Source: an uncultured Clostridium sp.
GTDB lineage: Bacteria > Bacillota > Clostridia > TANB77 > CAG-508
DNA length: 64,000 bases
Reading direction: 5' to 3'
Assembly (NCBI GenBank): GCA_948467875.1
Contig: CAOKFZ010000005.1
Span: 50,861-114,860, forward strand
Shown here one piece after another: positions 1 to 8,741 of the stretch (the first letter of the stretch is position 1; the number at the start of each line of letters is the position of its first letter). Position numbers and translations under genes: made by a program. Under the pieces are notes generated by a model. The model made no database searches and was not told the origin of the DNA. It saw only the letters and a list, made by a program, of their open reading frames with translations.

Positions 1-28
1 CCGAAAAAAAGAAGGGATTATATAAAGT

Positions 29-745
29 ATGGACAAAGTAAAAATTTGGAAAAGAATTGTATCAGTAATTGTTGTCATTTTTATTCTTGGCATGATTGGC
101 TATTTATTTCCGCTCATGAAAAACTTGTCTTCCTTAGAGGGACAAGTTGAATTTAAGCAAAAAGTGGAAAGCTCAGGAATGCTCGGTATGCTGACATTGT
201 TTGGATTGCAAGTAGCACAAATTTTTCTCATTATCGTACCCGGAGAACCGCTTGAAATATTGGCAGGGATGTGTTATGGTGCCATTGGAGGAACAGTGTT
301 CATCATGACATCTGCGTGCATTGTGACTATTATGATTTATGGATTAGTGAGGAAATTTGGCAGAAGTTTTGTGTGCAATTTTTGCGAAGAAGAAAAAGTT
401 AAGAAAATTGAAAATAGCAAACTGTTTCAAAATCCGAAAAAGATTGAAAAAATCATGCTAATTCTTTTTCTCATTCCGGGAACGCCCAAAGATTTATTAG
501 TGTATGTGGCAGGACTGCTTCCCATTCAACCAATGCGATTTATCTTGATTTCTACATTTGCGCGTTTTCCGTCAGTCATTTCTTCGACACTCGCAGGAGC
601 CAACTTAGCCATGGGAGATTGGAAAATGAGCTTGATATTGTATGCAGCAGTTCTCGTTTTAGTGGCAATTGTGATTATGATAATGAACAAATTGGATAAG
701 GACAAGCTCACAAAAGACGTATTGAAAACCATGACAGAAAAATAA
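29..745 (+). CDS. TVP38/TMEM64 (VTT-domain) membrane protein
   Basis: A 238-residue polytopic membrane protein of the TVP38/TMEM64 family, which shares the VTT (SNARE-associated, DedA-like) fold. A hydrophobic segment lies at about residues 10-30. The family core follows, with a PGEPLEILAG stretch, a glycine-rich hydrophobic segment and a second re-entrant motif (FLIPGTPKDLLVYVAGL) near residue 150. Two more hydrophobic stretches close the protein before a lysine-rich tail. Related proteins are linked to lipid scrambling or envelope stress, but the substrate here is unknown. An AAGAAGGGAT ribosome site precedes the ATG. A dispersed palindrome starts just after the stop. The family call is firm; the physiological role is not visible. 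Confidence 0.85.
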   Translation: MDKVKIWKRIVSVIVVIFILGMIGYLFPLMKNLSSLEGQVEFKQKVESSGMLGMLTLFGLQVAQIFLIIVPGEPLEILAGMCYGAIGGTVFIMTSACIVTIMIYGLVRKFGRSFVCNFCEEEKVKKIENSKLFQNPKKIEKIMLILFLIPGTPKDLLVYVAGLLPIQPMRFILISTFARFPSVISSTLAGANLAMGDWKMSLILYAAVLVLVAIVIMIMNKLDKDKLTKDVLKTMTEK

Positions 746-755
746 GGAGGGACTT

Positions 756-785
756 TATAATATGACATCAAAATGTCATATTATA
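756..785. repeat. Dispersed palindrome, copy 1
   Basis: A perfect 13-bp inverted repeat with core ATATGACAT / ATGTCATAT around a CAAA loop. It sits directly after the TVP38 stop. Similar palindromes are at 831-862, 26323-26358 and 27948-27971. No T-tract follows, so it is not a canonical terminator. Confidence 0.8.
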
Positions 786-830
786 GAAAGATGTTTTTCA
801 AATACAGTAAAATGAAGGAATACAACAAAA

Positions 831-862
831 ATAAAATATGACATTTTAATGTCATATTTTAT
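831..862. repeat. Dispersed palindrome, copy 2
   Basis: A perfect 15-bp inverted repeat with the same ATATGACATT / AATGTCATAT core and a two-base loop. It lies immediately 3' of the XRE gene on the minus strand, where the sequence leaving the hairpin is AT-rich. It may serve as that gene's transcript end or as an operator. Confidence 0.8.
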
Positions 863-865
863 TTT

Positions 866-1072
866 TTATGATTTAATGATTGTGAATAAATCTTGAGGTT
901 CACATTCTAGTATATCGCAAAGTTTTTCAATATTTTCATATTTTATAGAGTTCGTTTTTTGTTCAATCATATTATTAAAATTAGTATAACTTATACAATC
1001 AAGTTGATGAAATAACCAATATTTTGTTTTTCCTTTATCTTTTAGCATTTGTTTCACATTTAATAATACCAT
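866..1072 (-). CDS. Small XRE-family (Cro/CI-like) HTH regulator
   Basis: A 68-residue protein made almost entirely of a helix-turn-helix of the compact XRE type. It has an N-terminal VKQMLKDKGKTKYWL helix, a central recognition region, and the ending LCDILECEPQDLF, which is typical of this group (YENIEKLCDILE). It is transcribed away from the pilin-like gene that starts at 1227. The same arrangement recurs at 43468-45110, so regulator and pilin probably form a cassette. The target operator was not identified at this copy. It is likely an autoregulator. Confidence 0.8.
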   Translation of the reverse strand: MVLLNVKQMLKDKGKTKYWLFHQLDCISYTNFNNMIEQKTNSIKYENIEKLCDILECEPQDLFTIIKS

Positions 1073-1174
1073 GTTTTTACTCCTTTTTTGTTAATATATA
1101 GGTAGTTTATATGAAAAATGAAATAAATATAACTTATTTAATAATATACTATAAAAAAATAACTCACGAAAACA

Positions 1175-1203
1175 TTGACAATCTATTTTTTTAATATTAT
1201 AAT
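1175..1203 (+). promoter_or_regulatory. SigA-type promoter of the pilin-like gene
   Basis: A perfect TTGACA (1175-1180) and a perfect TATAAT (1198-1203) are separated by 17 bases and lie 24 bases upstream of the ATG at 1227, next to an AAAGGAGG ribosome site. Confidence 0.85.
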
Positions 1204-1226
1204 CTATGAAAAAGGAGGAATAAAAA

Positions 1227-2505
1227 ATGAAAAAATCAAACAAAAACATAGGGGGTAATGCACACATTGGTCCAAGAAAAAATACAGGTATCACACTGGT
1301 TGCGTTAGTTGTGACAATCATCGTTTTATTAATTTTAGCAGGTGTGTCAATTAATCTCATCGCACGGCAGCAATGGAATTTTAGGACGAGCCCAAAAGAC
1401 AGTTGACATTACAAACATGGCAAAAATTAAAGAGGAAATTGAGCTCAAAATCGCAGAATTGCAAATGGATTATTACACAGAAAAAAACAATTTTGCAAAC
1501 GTGAATGATTATGTGAAATCAGAATTGCAAAAAGGCGTAGAGCTTTCCAATGGAGCTGAAATTTCGTGCGATGAAAATGGCACTTTAACTTATGAAGGCT
1601 TAGAAATTGGAACATTCAATCCAGACGGAAGCGTAACAATTGATGGCGAATTAAGTGGCAATCAAATAGTGCAAAAATATACAGTTTCGTACGACGCCAA
1701 CGGCGGAATCGGAGATGTGCCTGCTAGCAAAAAATATGCAGCGGGAGAAAGTGTAAGTGTTGACTTTACGACAAAACCAACGAAAAAAGGAGCAAATTTT
1801 TTAGGTTGGGCAAGAACAGAAAATGCGACAGCACCAGAATACATAACTCCAGAGAGTTTTACCATGGGTGCACAAAATGTAACTTTGTATGCTGTGTGGG
1901 AAAATTTTGCAGCAGCAACAATTTCAGTAACAAATTATGGAGACAAAGTCAATTATAGTGCGAATGGCGTAAGTGATTGGCAAGTGTTTTTAAATGATGG
2001 AAGTAATGTTTATTTGATTTCAAGTGATTATGTGCCAAATAGCGGAGTAACAGATAAACTTAGTAAAACTGGATCATATGCGGTATATGGAAGTAGTGGA
2101 GATGAATTGGTAAGTACTTTAGTAAATACAGAAGATTGGAGTGAATATGCGAAGGGATTTAACGGTGCAATAGCAATGGGGGGACCGACACTAGAGCAAT
2201 TTTGGGCAAGTTATAATGGAAAGTATGGAACGAATTATTCAGCAGAATCTCAAGAACTAAGTAGTCACACTGGTTATAGTAACATTTTATATTTCCCTCA
2301 TACATCTTCTTGGAATTCCATAGATGTTTATTGGTTAGCTTCATCGTATTCGAGCAATGCTAATAATGTGGAAGGTGTGGCTTATGACGGCAGCGTACGC
2401 AATCGCTGGTATGGTCATACAATTGTAGGCGTTCGTCCTCTTGTGAAATTACCTGCGAGTGCAAAAATGTCTTGGAATGGCGCTGCTTGGGATTTGTCAA
2501 ATTAA
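1227..2505 (+). CDS. Type IV pilin-like secreted protein with InlB repeat; +1 frameshift at CGG
   Basis: The ATG at 1227 follows AAAGGAGGAATAAAAA. The first 46 codons give a basic leader and a pilin-type segment, TGITLVALVVTIIVLLILAG, with a probable prepilin cleavage after the glycine. At 1365-1367 the frame meets CGG. Reading on in that frame stops soon after (TGA). Skipping the C gives GGC and continues as GSNGILGRAQ, matching the paralogue at 43868 (AGSNGILGKA). The product is about 425 residues. It has an N-terminal helix region, a Listeria-Bacteroides (InlB B) repeat at about 145-205 (YDANGG, GWA, LYAVWE), and a C-terminal domain ending GVRPLVKL, resembling DUF6273. It is probably a cell-surface pseudopilin. 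A plain frameshift pseudogene is the alternative. Confidence 0.8.
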
Positions 2506-2512
2506 ATCAATC

Positions 2513-2558
2513 AAAACACGAAACGTGAGAAATTTATGAAAAACACGTTTTGTGTTTT
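2513..2558 (+). terminator. Rho-independent terminator after pilin-like gene
   Basis: A 15-bp stem (AAAACACGAAACGTG with CACGTTTTGTGTTTT, one G-T pair) is followed by a T-run at about 2555-2561. Confidence 0.85.
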
Positions 2559-2617
2559 TTTATGTTTTTTGAAACTTTTTTGTTATAATAAAAGATAATA
2601 TAGTAAAGGAGGCAAAT

Positions 2618-3148
2618 GTGGGAGCTCGAGTGGAAGAAAAAGATTTTGAAGAAATTTATGCACAAACGTATTTGAATACTTTTAAATTTATTACGATACA
2701 TTGTTATAATATTATGGATTTGAATGACATTTTGCAAGATACTTATGTGGAATTTTATAAAATATTGCGCAAAAAGCAAGATTTGCAAATTGAGAATAGG
2801 CAGGCTTATATTAACGGAATTGCAAAAAATGTAATCAAAAGGTATGGTTGTAAAAAGAAATTGGTTTGTTTGGTAAATGATGAAAATGAGGATATTGATG
2901 TGACGGATACGTTTGATTTGGAGCAAAATTTTATGACTAAGCAAGATGCAGAAAAAGTCTGGGATTACATTAAAAGAAAGGATTTAATAACTGCGAAAGT
3001 GTTTTATTTGTATTTTGTTTTGGGGCTTAAAATTGCGGAAATTGCGCAAGAATTGGAAGTTACAGAATCGAATGTGAAGAACAAGATTTATCGTACGCAA
3101 AAGGAAATTCGCAAACATTTGGGAAAGGATGTGATAGAAAATGAGTAA
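2618..3148 (+). CDS. ECF-type RNA polymerase sigma factor
   Basis: A 176-residue sigma-70 family protein of extracytoplasmic-function size. The region 2 signature is visible near residues 20-60 (NIMDLNDILQDTYVEFYK). Region 4 has an HTH near 130-170 (GLKIAEIAQELEVTESNVKNKIYR). The chosen start is GTG at 2618, four bases after AAAGGAGG; the nearby ATG at 2616 is out of frame. The gene overlaps the next by 8 bases, and that partner carries one membrane segment, so the two form a sigma/anti-sigma pair. It is likely autoregulated. Its regulon is unknown. Confidence 0.88.
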   Translation: MGARVEEKDFEEIYAQTYLNTFKFITIHCYNIMDLNDILQDTYVEFYKILRKKQDLQIENRQAYINGIAKNVIKRYGCKKKLVCLVNDENEDIDVTDTFDLEQNFMTKQDAEKVWDYIKRKDLITAKVFYLYFVLGLKIAEIAQELEVTESNVKNKIYRTQKEIRKHLGKDVIENE

Positions 3149-4313
3149 AGTTTGGAAGGAATACCTGGATGAAATTCACAATAGGGATATGAATTATGAG
3201 AAAATTCGTTTGAAAACGAAAGGAGTGAGTCATATGAGAAGAAAAATATTAAATGTGGCAGCAGTTTTTGTTGCGATTGTAGTGATCGGTGCGACTTCGA
3301 GCCAAATGTATGCTAAAATTAAATGGAATGTAGCGTTTGAAGAATACAAGAGTAGGCCAGTTGGCGAAGCAAAAGGCAATTTGGATGAGGTAAGAGAGTC
3401 TGATTATGCAGAAGTTTTGAATATGGATTATGTAACGCAAGATGGTGTGAGTGTAAAAGTGGATTCTATTTTGCTAACAGATGATTGTTTTGATGCTAAT
3501 CTTAGTTTCAAATTTGCGGAGGAAAAGGAAGTAAATTCACAAACTTTTCGCTATGGTTTTGCGGTTTATGATGAAAATAAGAATGTTTATGAAATTTTTT
3601 CTGCACTTGGTCTTACGATGCAAAAAGGAGACAGGGATAATACAGTGCCATTTATATATGAAGAATTAGGCATAAAATATGATAAAAAGGATTTGTATTC
3701 GACGCAATTAAGTGACGGTGGCGGAACGGGTTTGGTTGAGGTGAATGAGCAAGATAGAACGATTAAGTCTAATATTAATATACGAGCAAGAGATAGTTTT
3801 CCAAAGAGTAAAAAAATCTATATTCGTGTATTTGATTTGGGTTATGATATGTATGACATGGATTCTGTTAACCCAGAAAAACATACAATTGACACAATTG
3901 AACATTTTGAAATTACAGATGCAAAATGGATTTTTGAGATTGATGTGCCAGATAAATTTTATGAAAGAAATACGTTTGAGTTAAAATTGGCTGACGAAAT
4001 TCCAGATTTTGAATTAGAAAAAGCCACACTTACTGAAACAAGTTTGGTATTGCGTTTTCAATCAAAAGCGTATCGAGATATGATTACAGCAGGAAAAGAT
4101 TTTGAGGGGAATTTTGGAGAGGCGATGACGACTATGTTAAACATCACAGATGGCGAAGGCAAAGTTTACCAAGATGTAGCTGGCGGAACGAGTGGCGAAG
4201 AAGGTTATAAAATAACACTGGATGCAGGTAAGAAGGATTTGGAGAAAAAATTATTTGTAAATTTCACTGTAAATGGCAAGAAATATACAAGTGAATTGGT
4301 AGCAAAAGATTAA
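3141..4313 (+). CDS. Membrane anti-sigma factor (DUF4179-like)
   Basis: A 390-residue protein with a short cytoplasmic N-terminus (about 30 residues), one membrane span at about 35-55 (ILNVAAVFVAIVVIGATSS), and a long extracytoplasmic region resembling the DUF4179 anti-sigma family. It follows and overlaps the ECF sigma gene, the usual arrangement for a regulator that holds the sigma factor at the membrane until an envelope signal arrives. The external domain has no recognisable enzymatic motif. The anti-sigma role is inferred from context and topology. Confidence 0.75.
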   Translation: MSKVWKEYLDEIHNRDMNYEKIRLKTKGVSHMRRKILNVAAVFVAIVVIGATSSQMYAKIKWNVAFEEYKSRPVGEAKGNLDEVRESDYAEVLNMDYVTQDGVSVKVDSILLTDDCFDANLSFKFAEEKEVNSQTFRYGFAVYDENKNVYEIFSALGLTMQKGDRDNTVPFIYEELGIKYDKKDLYSTQLSDGGGTGLVEVNEQDRTIKSNINIRARDSFPKSKKIYIRVFDLGYDMYDMDSVNPEKHTIDTIEHFEITDAKWIFEIDVPDKFYERNTFELKLADEIPDFELEKATLTETSLVLRFQSKAYRDMITAGKDFEGNFGEAMTTMLNITDGEGKVYQDVAGGTSGEEGYKITLDAGKKDLEKKLFVNFTVNGKKYTSELVAKD

Positions 4314-4320
4314 TAAAATA

Positions 4321-4393
4321 AGGGGCTGTAAAATAGAATATTTTACAGCCCCTTAAAAAATGCTAAAGATTAAAATTAAAATCTTAATTTTTT
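4321..4393. terminator. Double hairpin between convergent genes
   Basis: A 15-bp perfect stem at 4321-4335/4339-4353 (AGGGGCTGTAAAATA) has T-rich sequence on its minus-strand exit. A weaker AAGATT/AATCTT hairpin is followed by TTTTTT on the plus strand. Together they serve both the anti-sigma gene and the converging radical SAM gene. Confidence 0.75.
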
Positions 4394-5783
4394 ACTCATA
4401 ATCACGCCATGTGATAGGTTTTTCTATTTTCTCCCATGTATATACTATTTTTTCAAAAGGCATGTTGATGGGAAGAAGATTTGTTTCTTGGTTTTCTTTA
4501 TCAAGTTTTATTTTCTCTTTGATCCATTTTCTGGAATTACGCTTTTTTCCCCATATAAAATAATGCCTTATATAAAGAGATGGATGAAGTTTTGTATAAG
4601 CATATTTTTTCTTCAGCCTACGTAACTGTTTTAATAGTATCTGCAAATGATATTCTCTTAAACTTTCGCTCATTTGTGGATACTGATTTAGTGGCGTACG
4701 TGGCGAATGAATATAATAATTCAGATGGATATAGTCTGGCCATATTTTGTGAAGCAAGTCTGCTAGCAAATACATATCTTCTATGGTTTCTGTCGGAAGC
4801 CCAACCATAATAGTGCTTTCAATGATAAGTTTTGGATTGGCGTTTCGCAATGCTGTACAAACATTAATTGCTTGCTGGCAAGTATGCTTTTTACCTACAA
4901 ATTTCAGAAGTCTATCACTGCCGACTTCTGGATTTAATCCAATCCTTGTTAGCTTATTTGCTTGACAAAGGGCATCCTGTATTTCTGGCGTAATCTCTCC
5001 AATGCACATTCCAATGTCAATGGTAATAGATTTTACAGCTGAATAAGAATTAATTAATGCAATAATCCTGTGAAGCATAGGCCTTCCATATAAGTCGATT
5101 CCATATTCGGTTAAATTTTCTGCTCGCAGACTAATATGCCTCATTTTTTGGGGTTCATTTTCTTGGTACCAATCAAGCTGTTTTTTTATGAAAGTAAATT
5201 TCTGACTTTCATAACGGATATACATATAAGACCGCCGACAAAAGGCGCATGTATTGTTGCATCCATCAACTGGCCATATATTTAGCTGATCCCAATAATC
5301 ATCATACACGACATACTGCTCTTTCATATCTGGAAAACCAAAACGTTTTCCCAGATATTCGGCGTAATGGTCACCAACAAAAGTAATGTTGCTGATTTCG
5401 CCATTTAAAAGTTTTTCAGCATTTGCTGCTTTGCCGACAACAATGATTTCAGCACCTTCTTTACGACAAGATGCAATTTTTCTTAAGTCATTGCATACTA
5501 CATCAGACATATCATCGCATCGTGCATAAGGATGTGTATAAAGAAGATAGTCAGCTTCTTTATAGCGAACTTGCTTTTCCAGCAATGGAATGATTGGCAT
5601 ATGAGAAACTAAAAGTTCCCGATAGCATTCTGCAATTGCATTATGCTGAAATGCTATTGCATTTATTTTCGGACCTTCTACTTCATCAGCCAAATAGTAC
5701 TTATTTGGAAGGCATGTCACTTTTTCTTCTTTCCGTTTAATTTCATATTTTGTGTAGCGTGAGTAATATTCACTTCTAGTCAT
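4392..5783 (-). CDS. Radical SAM protein, methylthiotransferase-like, probably foreign
   Basis: A 463-residue radical SAM enzyme. The cluster motif CNNTCAFC (CX3CX2C) lies near residue 175-182. A TIM-barrel follows, with typical strands (HISLRAENLTEYG, IGLNPEVGSDRLL, IESTIMVGLPTETIEDM). The N-terminal 150 residues look like a degenerate methylthiotransferase N-domain. The substrate is unknown. Unlike the core genes here, it has at least four in-frame CGG arginine codons (minus-strand CGG at 5234-5232, 5237-5235, 5621-5619 and 5735-5733), two in tandem right after the cluster motif. None behaves as a frameshift. This codon use, the adjoining remnant and the IS suggest recent transfer. AGGAGG precedes the ATG. 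Confidence 0.8.
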   Translation of the reverse strand: MTRSEYYSRYTKYEIKRKEEKVTCLPNKYYLADEVEGPKINAIAFQHNAIAECYRELLVSHMPIIPLLEKQVRYKEADYLLYTHPYARCDDMSDVVCNDLRKIASCRKEGAEIIVVGKAANAEKLLNGEISNITFVGDHYAEYLGKRFGFPDMKEQYVVYDDYWDQLNIWPVDGCNNTCAFCRRSYMYIRYESQKFTFIKKQLDWYQENEPQKMRHISLRAENLTEYGIDLYGRPMLHRIIALINSYSAVKSITIDIGMCIGEITPEIQDALCQANKLTRIGLNPEVGSDRLLKFVGKKHTCQQAINVCTALRNANPKLIIESTIMVGLPTETIEDMYLLADLLHKIWPDYIHLNYYIHSPRTPLNQYPQMSESLREYHLQILLKQLRRLKKKYAYTKLHPSLYIRHYFIWGKKRNSRKWIKEKIKLDKENQETNLLPINMPFEKIVYTWEKIEKPITWRDYE

Positions 5784-5997
5784 AAATTATTTCCTCCTTA
5801 AATTTTTTGAGTAAATTGATAGATAGGATTATACCTGATAAACTTAATTATAACATTAATTTACATAATTGTCAACTTTTTGCAATCCAAACGAAAAACA
5901 GCTCTATTCATGAGATAAAGCTGGTTTTTGCTTACTATTTAGTTAACAGGTTGCCAGCATAAAAGAAAAAGAAAAGGTTCTTTTGCAGTTGCCATAA

Positions 5998-6195
5998 TTA
6001 GTGATACATAGGATATCTGTTATACCACTTTTCACAAATTTTTTCTGGTGTAGCACTTGCGCGATTGACAGTTACTTTGACTCCAGCGAGTTCAAAGTTG
6101 ATTGTGATAAATTCTGCGCTTGTCTCGAGACCAAACGCAGCTAATAACTCTGATTTAAAATTTGACTTTTGATGAAAACAGCCAGTGTATGTTTG
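5998..6195 (-). pseudogene. Remnant of an unidentified gene
   Basis: An open stretch of 65 codons without a start codon, ending with TAA at 5998. It encodes a compact pattern (FITINFELAGVKVTVNRASA, then a Trp/Tyr-rich end) that looks like a protein C-terminus. The family was not recognised. It lies between the foreign radical SAM gene and the transposase. The surrounding 5784-6424 otherwise holds only hairpins, so this is probably debris from an earlier insertion. Confidence 0.45.
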
Positions 6196-6296
6196 TCAAG
6201 CCTGTGAAACAAAATTTTTAAATTTTTTTATAATTATTATATTTTTCCATATTATCATAGAAAAATAGTAAAGTCAATGAAGTGTTTTATCATGTT

Positions 6297-6351
6297 GGGG
6301 GAAAATCCCCCACCTACGACCACTACGAAAAGGGAAAGTAAAACTTTCCCT
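6297..6351. repeat. Two tight hairpins near the IS left side
   Basis: GGGGGA/TCCCCC at 6297-6311 and AGGGAAAGT/ACTTTCCCT at 6331-6351 sit in a locally G+C-rich patch between the remnant and the transposase. They may be part of the insertion element end. No convincing terminal inverted repeat could be defined by eye. Confidence 0.5.
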
Positions 6352-6424
6352 AATTCTCGCTAGTCGTACCCCCCTTGTAGCAATTGCGACACGAAGTAAC
6401 GGCATTTATCAACTAAGACAATAT

Positions 6425-7384
6425 TTAATTAATTACAACAGGCAATAAGAGTTGGCGTCTTCGTTCAACAGGTGTCAAATATTTCAATATTCGCATAGGT
6501 ATTCGGTTTGAGCGTGTAACATATTTTGCACCTTGAATGCGTAAATCCTCTAAGCTATAAAATTTCAAAAAGCTATAAAAGCGTTCGTTGTCACTTCTAT
6601 GACTTCGTTCGACTTTTCCATTGTGTTCAGGCATACGAGGACGTATTTTATGATGTTTGATATGTAAATGATTTAAAAGTTTAGTCAAAGGGTGTACTTT
6701 TTTAACTTTTTTCTGATTATATGTAAATTCTGTCCCATTGTCTGTTTGAATTTCTAAAGGTTGATAACCAAAATATCGAATACATCGTTTTACAAAATTT
6801 ACTGTATTCGTTGGCGTGTGTTCTTGATACCAAAACAAGTAGCGTTCACGAGTAGTGACATCAATACAAGTATATTGATAAAATTTCCATTCTTTTGGTA
6901 AATTATCACTTTTACATTCCTTAGGTACATATTTCACATCTATTTGCCATTTTTGCCCTAGATAATATAATTCTGGATATTTACCTTTGCACCTCTTAGA
7001 TGTACCTTTTATTTTAGGTGTTTTGTAAAAATCAAGTTTTCTCAAAATTCTATATAAAGATGTTACCGTTCTTTTATAATGATAATTTCTAACTAACTTA
7101 TACCAAACCTCATTTAAAGTTATATTTGGGTTACGTTTAATTAGATTTTTGATATTTTGTATTTCTTCGTCTGTATGTGCGTTAGGGTGTCTTGTATGAG
7201 GTCGACTTGACTTATCTTTCAAACTTTCTTTTGTTCCGTCAAACCTTTTGTTCCAACGCCATAATGACACACGAGAAATATGATATTTTCGACATACATA
7301 ATTATAATCGTGACTATTTCTATATGCTAAAACTGCATAATATCTTGTATTTAATAAGTGCGGTAAATATCTTTTATTATTCAT
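6425..7384 (-). mobile_element. IS481/IS3-like DDE transposase
   Basis: A 319-residue transposase. Its N-terminal HTH (YVCRKYHISRVSLWRWNKRF) is followed by a second HTH-like domain and an rve integrase core. The catalytic triad is visible as the D of KWQIDVKYV, the D of IQTDNGTEF, and the E of HNGKVERSHR. It starts at ATG 7384 and ends at 6425. The reading frame is intact. It abuts the inovirus genes on the same strand. Some inoviruses use IS-type transposases for integration, so this may be either the prophage integration enzyme or an independent IS. No in-frame CGG was seen. Confidence 0.85.
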
Positions 7385-7454
7385 TTGGTTACCCCTTATA
7401 ATATATTTATTATCTACATTTATAAATACATTATAGTATACTATGCGCAGTATG

Positions 7455-7628
7455 TCAACCCTTTTTTAAATATTTTTTTGCATTTTCGGTTATCCAACTT
7501 GCTATTGTTTTATTTTCAGATTTAAGTTTAGCACGTAATTCATTTCCCAATTCTTTATCAATATTAGCCCTGATTTCGTCATACTTTTTCAATTGCCATT
7601 CTCTTTCTTTTTTATAATCTCTTGCCAT
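7455..7628 (-). CDS. Small charged protein of the prophage (57 aa)
   Basis: A short gene with start ATG at 7628 preceded by AAAAGGAGTATTTAT and stop TGA at 7455. It encodes MARDYKKEREWQLKKYDEIR and continues as a lysine/glutamate-rich helical protein ending in KKYLKKG. Small proteins of this type are common in plasmids and phages and may have a ribbon-helix-helix or helical DNA-binding role. The family is not recognised with certainty. It lies between the transposase and the XRE gene on the same strand. Confidence 0.65.
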   Translation of the reverse strand: MARDYKKEREWQLKKYDEIRANIDKELGNELRAKLKSENKTIASWITENAKKYLKKG

Positions 7629-7694
7629 ATAAATACTCCTTTTAATTACATTATAATTTTTATAAAAAATCGTGTCAACAGTTAATATAAAAAA

Positions 7695-7716
7695 TACATA
7701 GTTATAAAACTATGTA
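7695..7716 (-). terminator. Terminator of the prophage XRE gene
   Basis: A 9-bp perfect stem TACATAGTT/AACTATGTA with a four-base loop. On the minus strand it is followed by ATTTTTTAT, just beyond the stop of the XRE gene at 7725. Confidence 0.75.
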
Positions 7717-7724
7717 AATTATTA

Positions 7725-7961
7725 TTACTTCTTATATTCGATAATTTCAGATACATCACAATCTAAAACATAGCATATTCTAGCAAGAACATCTAAATCT
7801 AATCTAGATATATCATTATTATAGTATCTATTAATAACGTTATATGTTGCACCAGTTAGAGTAGCTAATTTGTTTCTAGTAATATTCTTTCTTTTCATTA
7901 CTTTTCTAATATTAAAATTTATTTTACCATAATTTTTTAGAGTAAATATTCCTTTTTCCAT
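7725..7961 (-). CDS. Small XRE-family HTH regulator of the prophage
   Basis: A 78-residue Cro/CI-like regulator with HTH at about residues 20-60 (MKRKNITRNKLATLTGATYNV) and the common C-terminal form ARICYVLDCDVSEIIEY. It is closely similar in build to the regulators at 866 and 43468. It is divergent from the BlaI-type gene at 8069, so the shared 107-base intergenic region probably holds the lysogeny control switch. It starts at ATG 7961 after AAAGAGGTG. Confidence 0.82.
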   Translation of the reverse strand: MEKGIFTLKNYGKINFNIRKVMKRKNITRNKLATLTGATYNVINRYYNNDISRLDLDVLARICYVLDCDVSEIIEYKK

Positions 7962-8005
7962 TTAAACACCTCTTTATAGTTTTATTTTAACAGAAAAATT
8001 GTGTC

Positions 8006-8053
8006 TTGACATTTACCCTCTAATATATTATCCTATATAAGATAATATATTAG
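8006..8053 (+). promoter_or_regulatory. Promoter and palindromic operator of the BlaI-type gene
   Basis: TTGACA lies at 8006-8011. Just downstream is a perfect 13-bp inverted repeat, CTAATATATTATC (8020-8032) and GATAATATATTAG (8041-8053), spaced by 8 bases. The repeat covers the likely -10 region and ends 15 bases before the ATG, so a dimeric repressor bound there would block transcription. The adjacent BlaI-family protein is the natural candidate. Confidence 0.75.
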
Positions 8054-8068
8054 AAGAAAGGAAATATT

Positions 8069-8422
8069 ATGAAAAGAATATCAAATGCAGAATTAGAGGT
8101 AATGCAAGTAATATGGAGTAAACAAAACATAACGTCACTTGAAATCATAAAAGGATTACAACACAAAAGCTGGAATGATAACACAATACGAACATTAATT
8201 AATCGACTAATTTACAAAAAAGCTGTTGGAATTGCTAAAAAAGAGGGTAAAACATATATCTATGTTTCTCTAATTAACAAAGACGAGTACATTCTAAAAA
8301 GTAGTAATGACTTTGTTAATCAATTTTTTAATGGTTCCATTTCTGACTGTATTAATTTTCTTATAAAACATAATACAGAAAAGTTGAAAAAGGAGTTAGC
8401 TGTTGACATTTCAAATGATTAA
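8069..8422 (+). CDS. BlaI/MecI/CopY-family repressor
   Basis: A 117-residue winged-helix protein with the BlaI family pattern: ISNAELEVMQVIWSK at the start, NDNTIRTLINRLIYKKAVGI as recognition helix and wing, and a C-terminal dimerisation helix region (FFNGSISDCINFLI). Classical relatives repress beta-lactamase, mecA or copper genes. No sensor-protease (BlaR/MecR) gene is nearby. Instead a small membrane protein gene follows 39 bases later. Its place inside the prophage, divergent from all structural genes, suggests control of phage functions. The start follows AAGAAAGGAAA. Confidence 0.85.
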   Translation: MKRISNAELEVMQVIWSKQNITSLEIIKGLQHKSWNDNTIRTLINRLIYKKAVGIAKKEGKTYIYVSLINKDEYILKSSNDFVNQFFNGSISDCINFLIKHNTEKLKKELAVDISND

Positions 8423-8461
8423 AAATATAATAAAATTACACTAAAGAGAAAGGAGAAAGAA

Positions 8462-8716
8462 ATGTTTGATAAAAGAAAATATTATTCTTATACAAATGAT
8501 ATTCAATTTGAAATTGGACTTACATATTGCATTTGTACAATAATATCAGTAATTTTAATCTATCTCATATATAATGTTTTTGAAAATTTAATCATATCTA
8601 TATTAATATTTGTGCTAGGAATTATTTTTGCAAATATTCGTACAAAAAAACTAGAAATAAAATTACAAGAGATGTACTGGTTCTTAGATATGTACGATAA
8701 AATAAAAAATAAGTAG
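8462..8716 (+). CDS. Small membrane protein co-transcribed with the BlaI-type repressor
   Basis: An 84-residue protein with two adjacent hydrophobic segments at about 20-60 (LTYCICTIISVILIYLIYNV, then LIISILIFVLGIIFANI) and charged ends. The ATG follows AAAGGAGAAAGAA. It sits 39 bases behind the repressor and ends in a shared bidirectional terminator. The function is unknown. It might be an inhibitor of superinfection or a partner of the repressor, but nothing in the sequence proves this. Confidence 0.7.
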   Translation: MFDKRKYYSYTNDIQFEIGLTYCICTIISVILIYLIYNVFENLIISILIFVLGIIFANIRTKKLEIKLQEMYWFLDMYDKIKNK

Positions 8717-8733
8717 AGAGCAAATCTCTACTT
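8711..8733. terminator. Bidirectional terminator between convergent prophage genes
   Basis: A 9-bp perfect stem AAGTAGAGA/TCTCTACTT with loop GCAAA. It overlaps the stop of the small membrane protein and lies 8 bases before the end of the converging rep gene. Confidence 0.75.
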
Positions 8734-8741
8734 ATACATTC

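Noticed and set aside
4392-5783. Reading the radical SAM gene's CGG codons as shift sites.
   Set aside because: Skipping a C at any of its CGG codons destroys the conserved motif region, while in-frame Arg keeps the protein intact. It is best seen as a foreign gene in the standard code.
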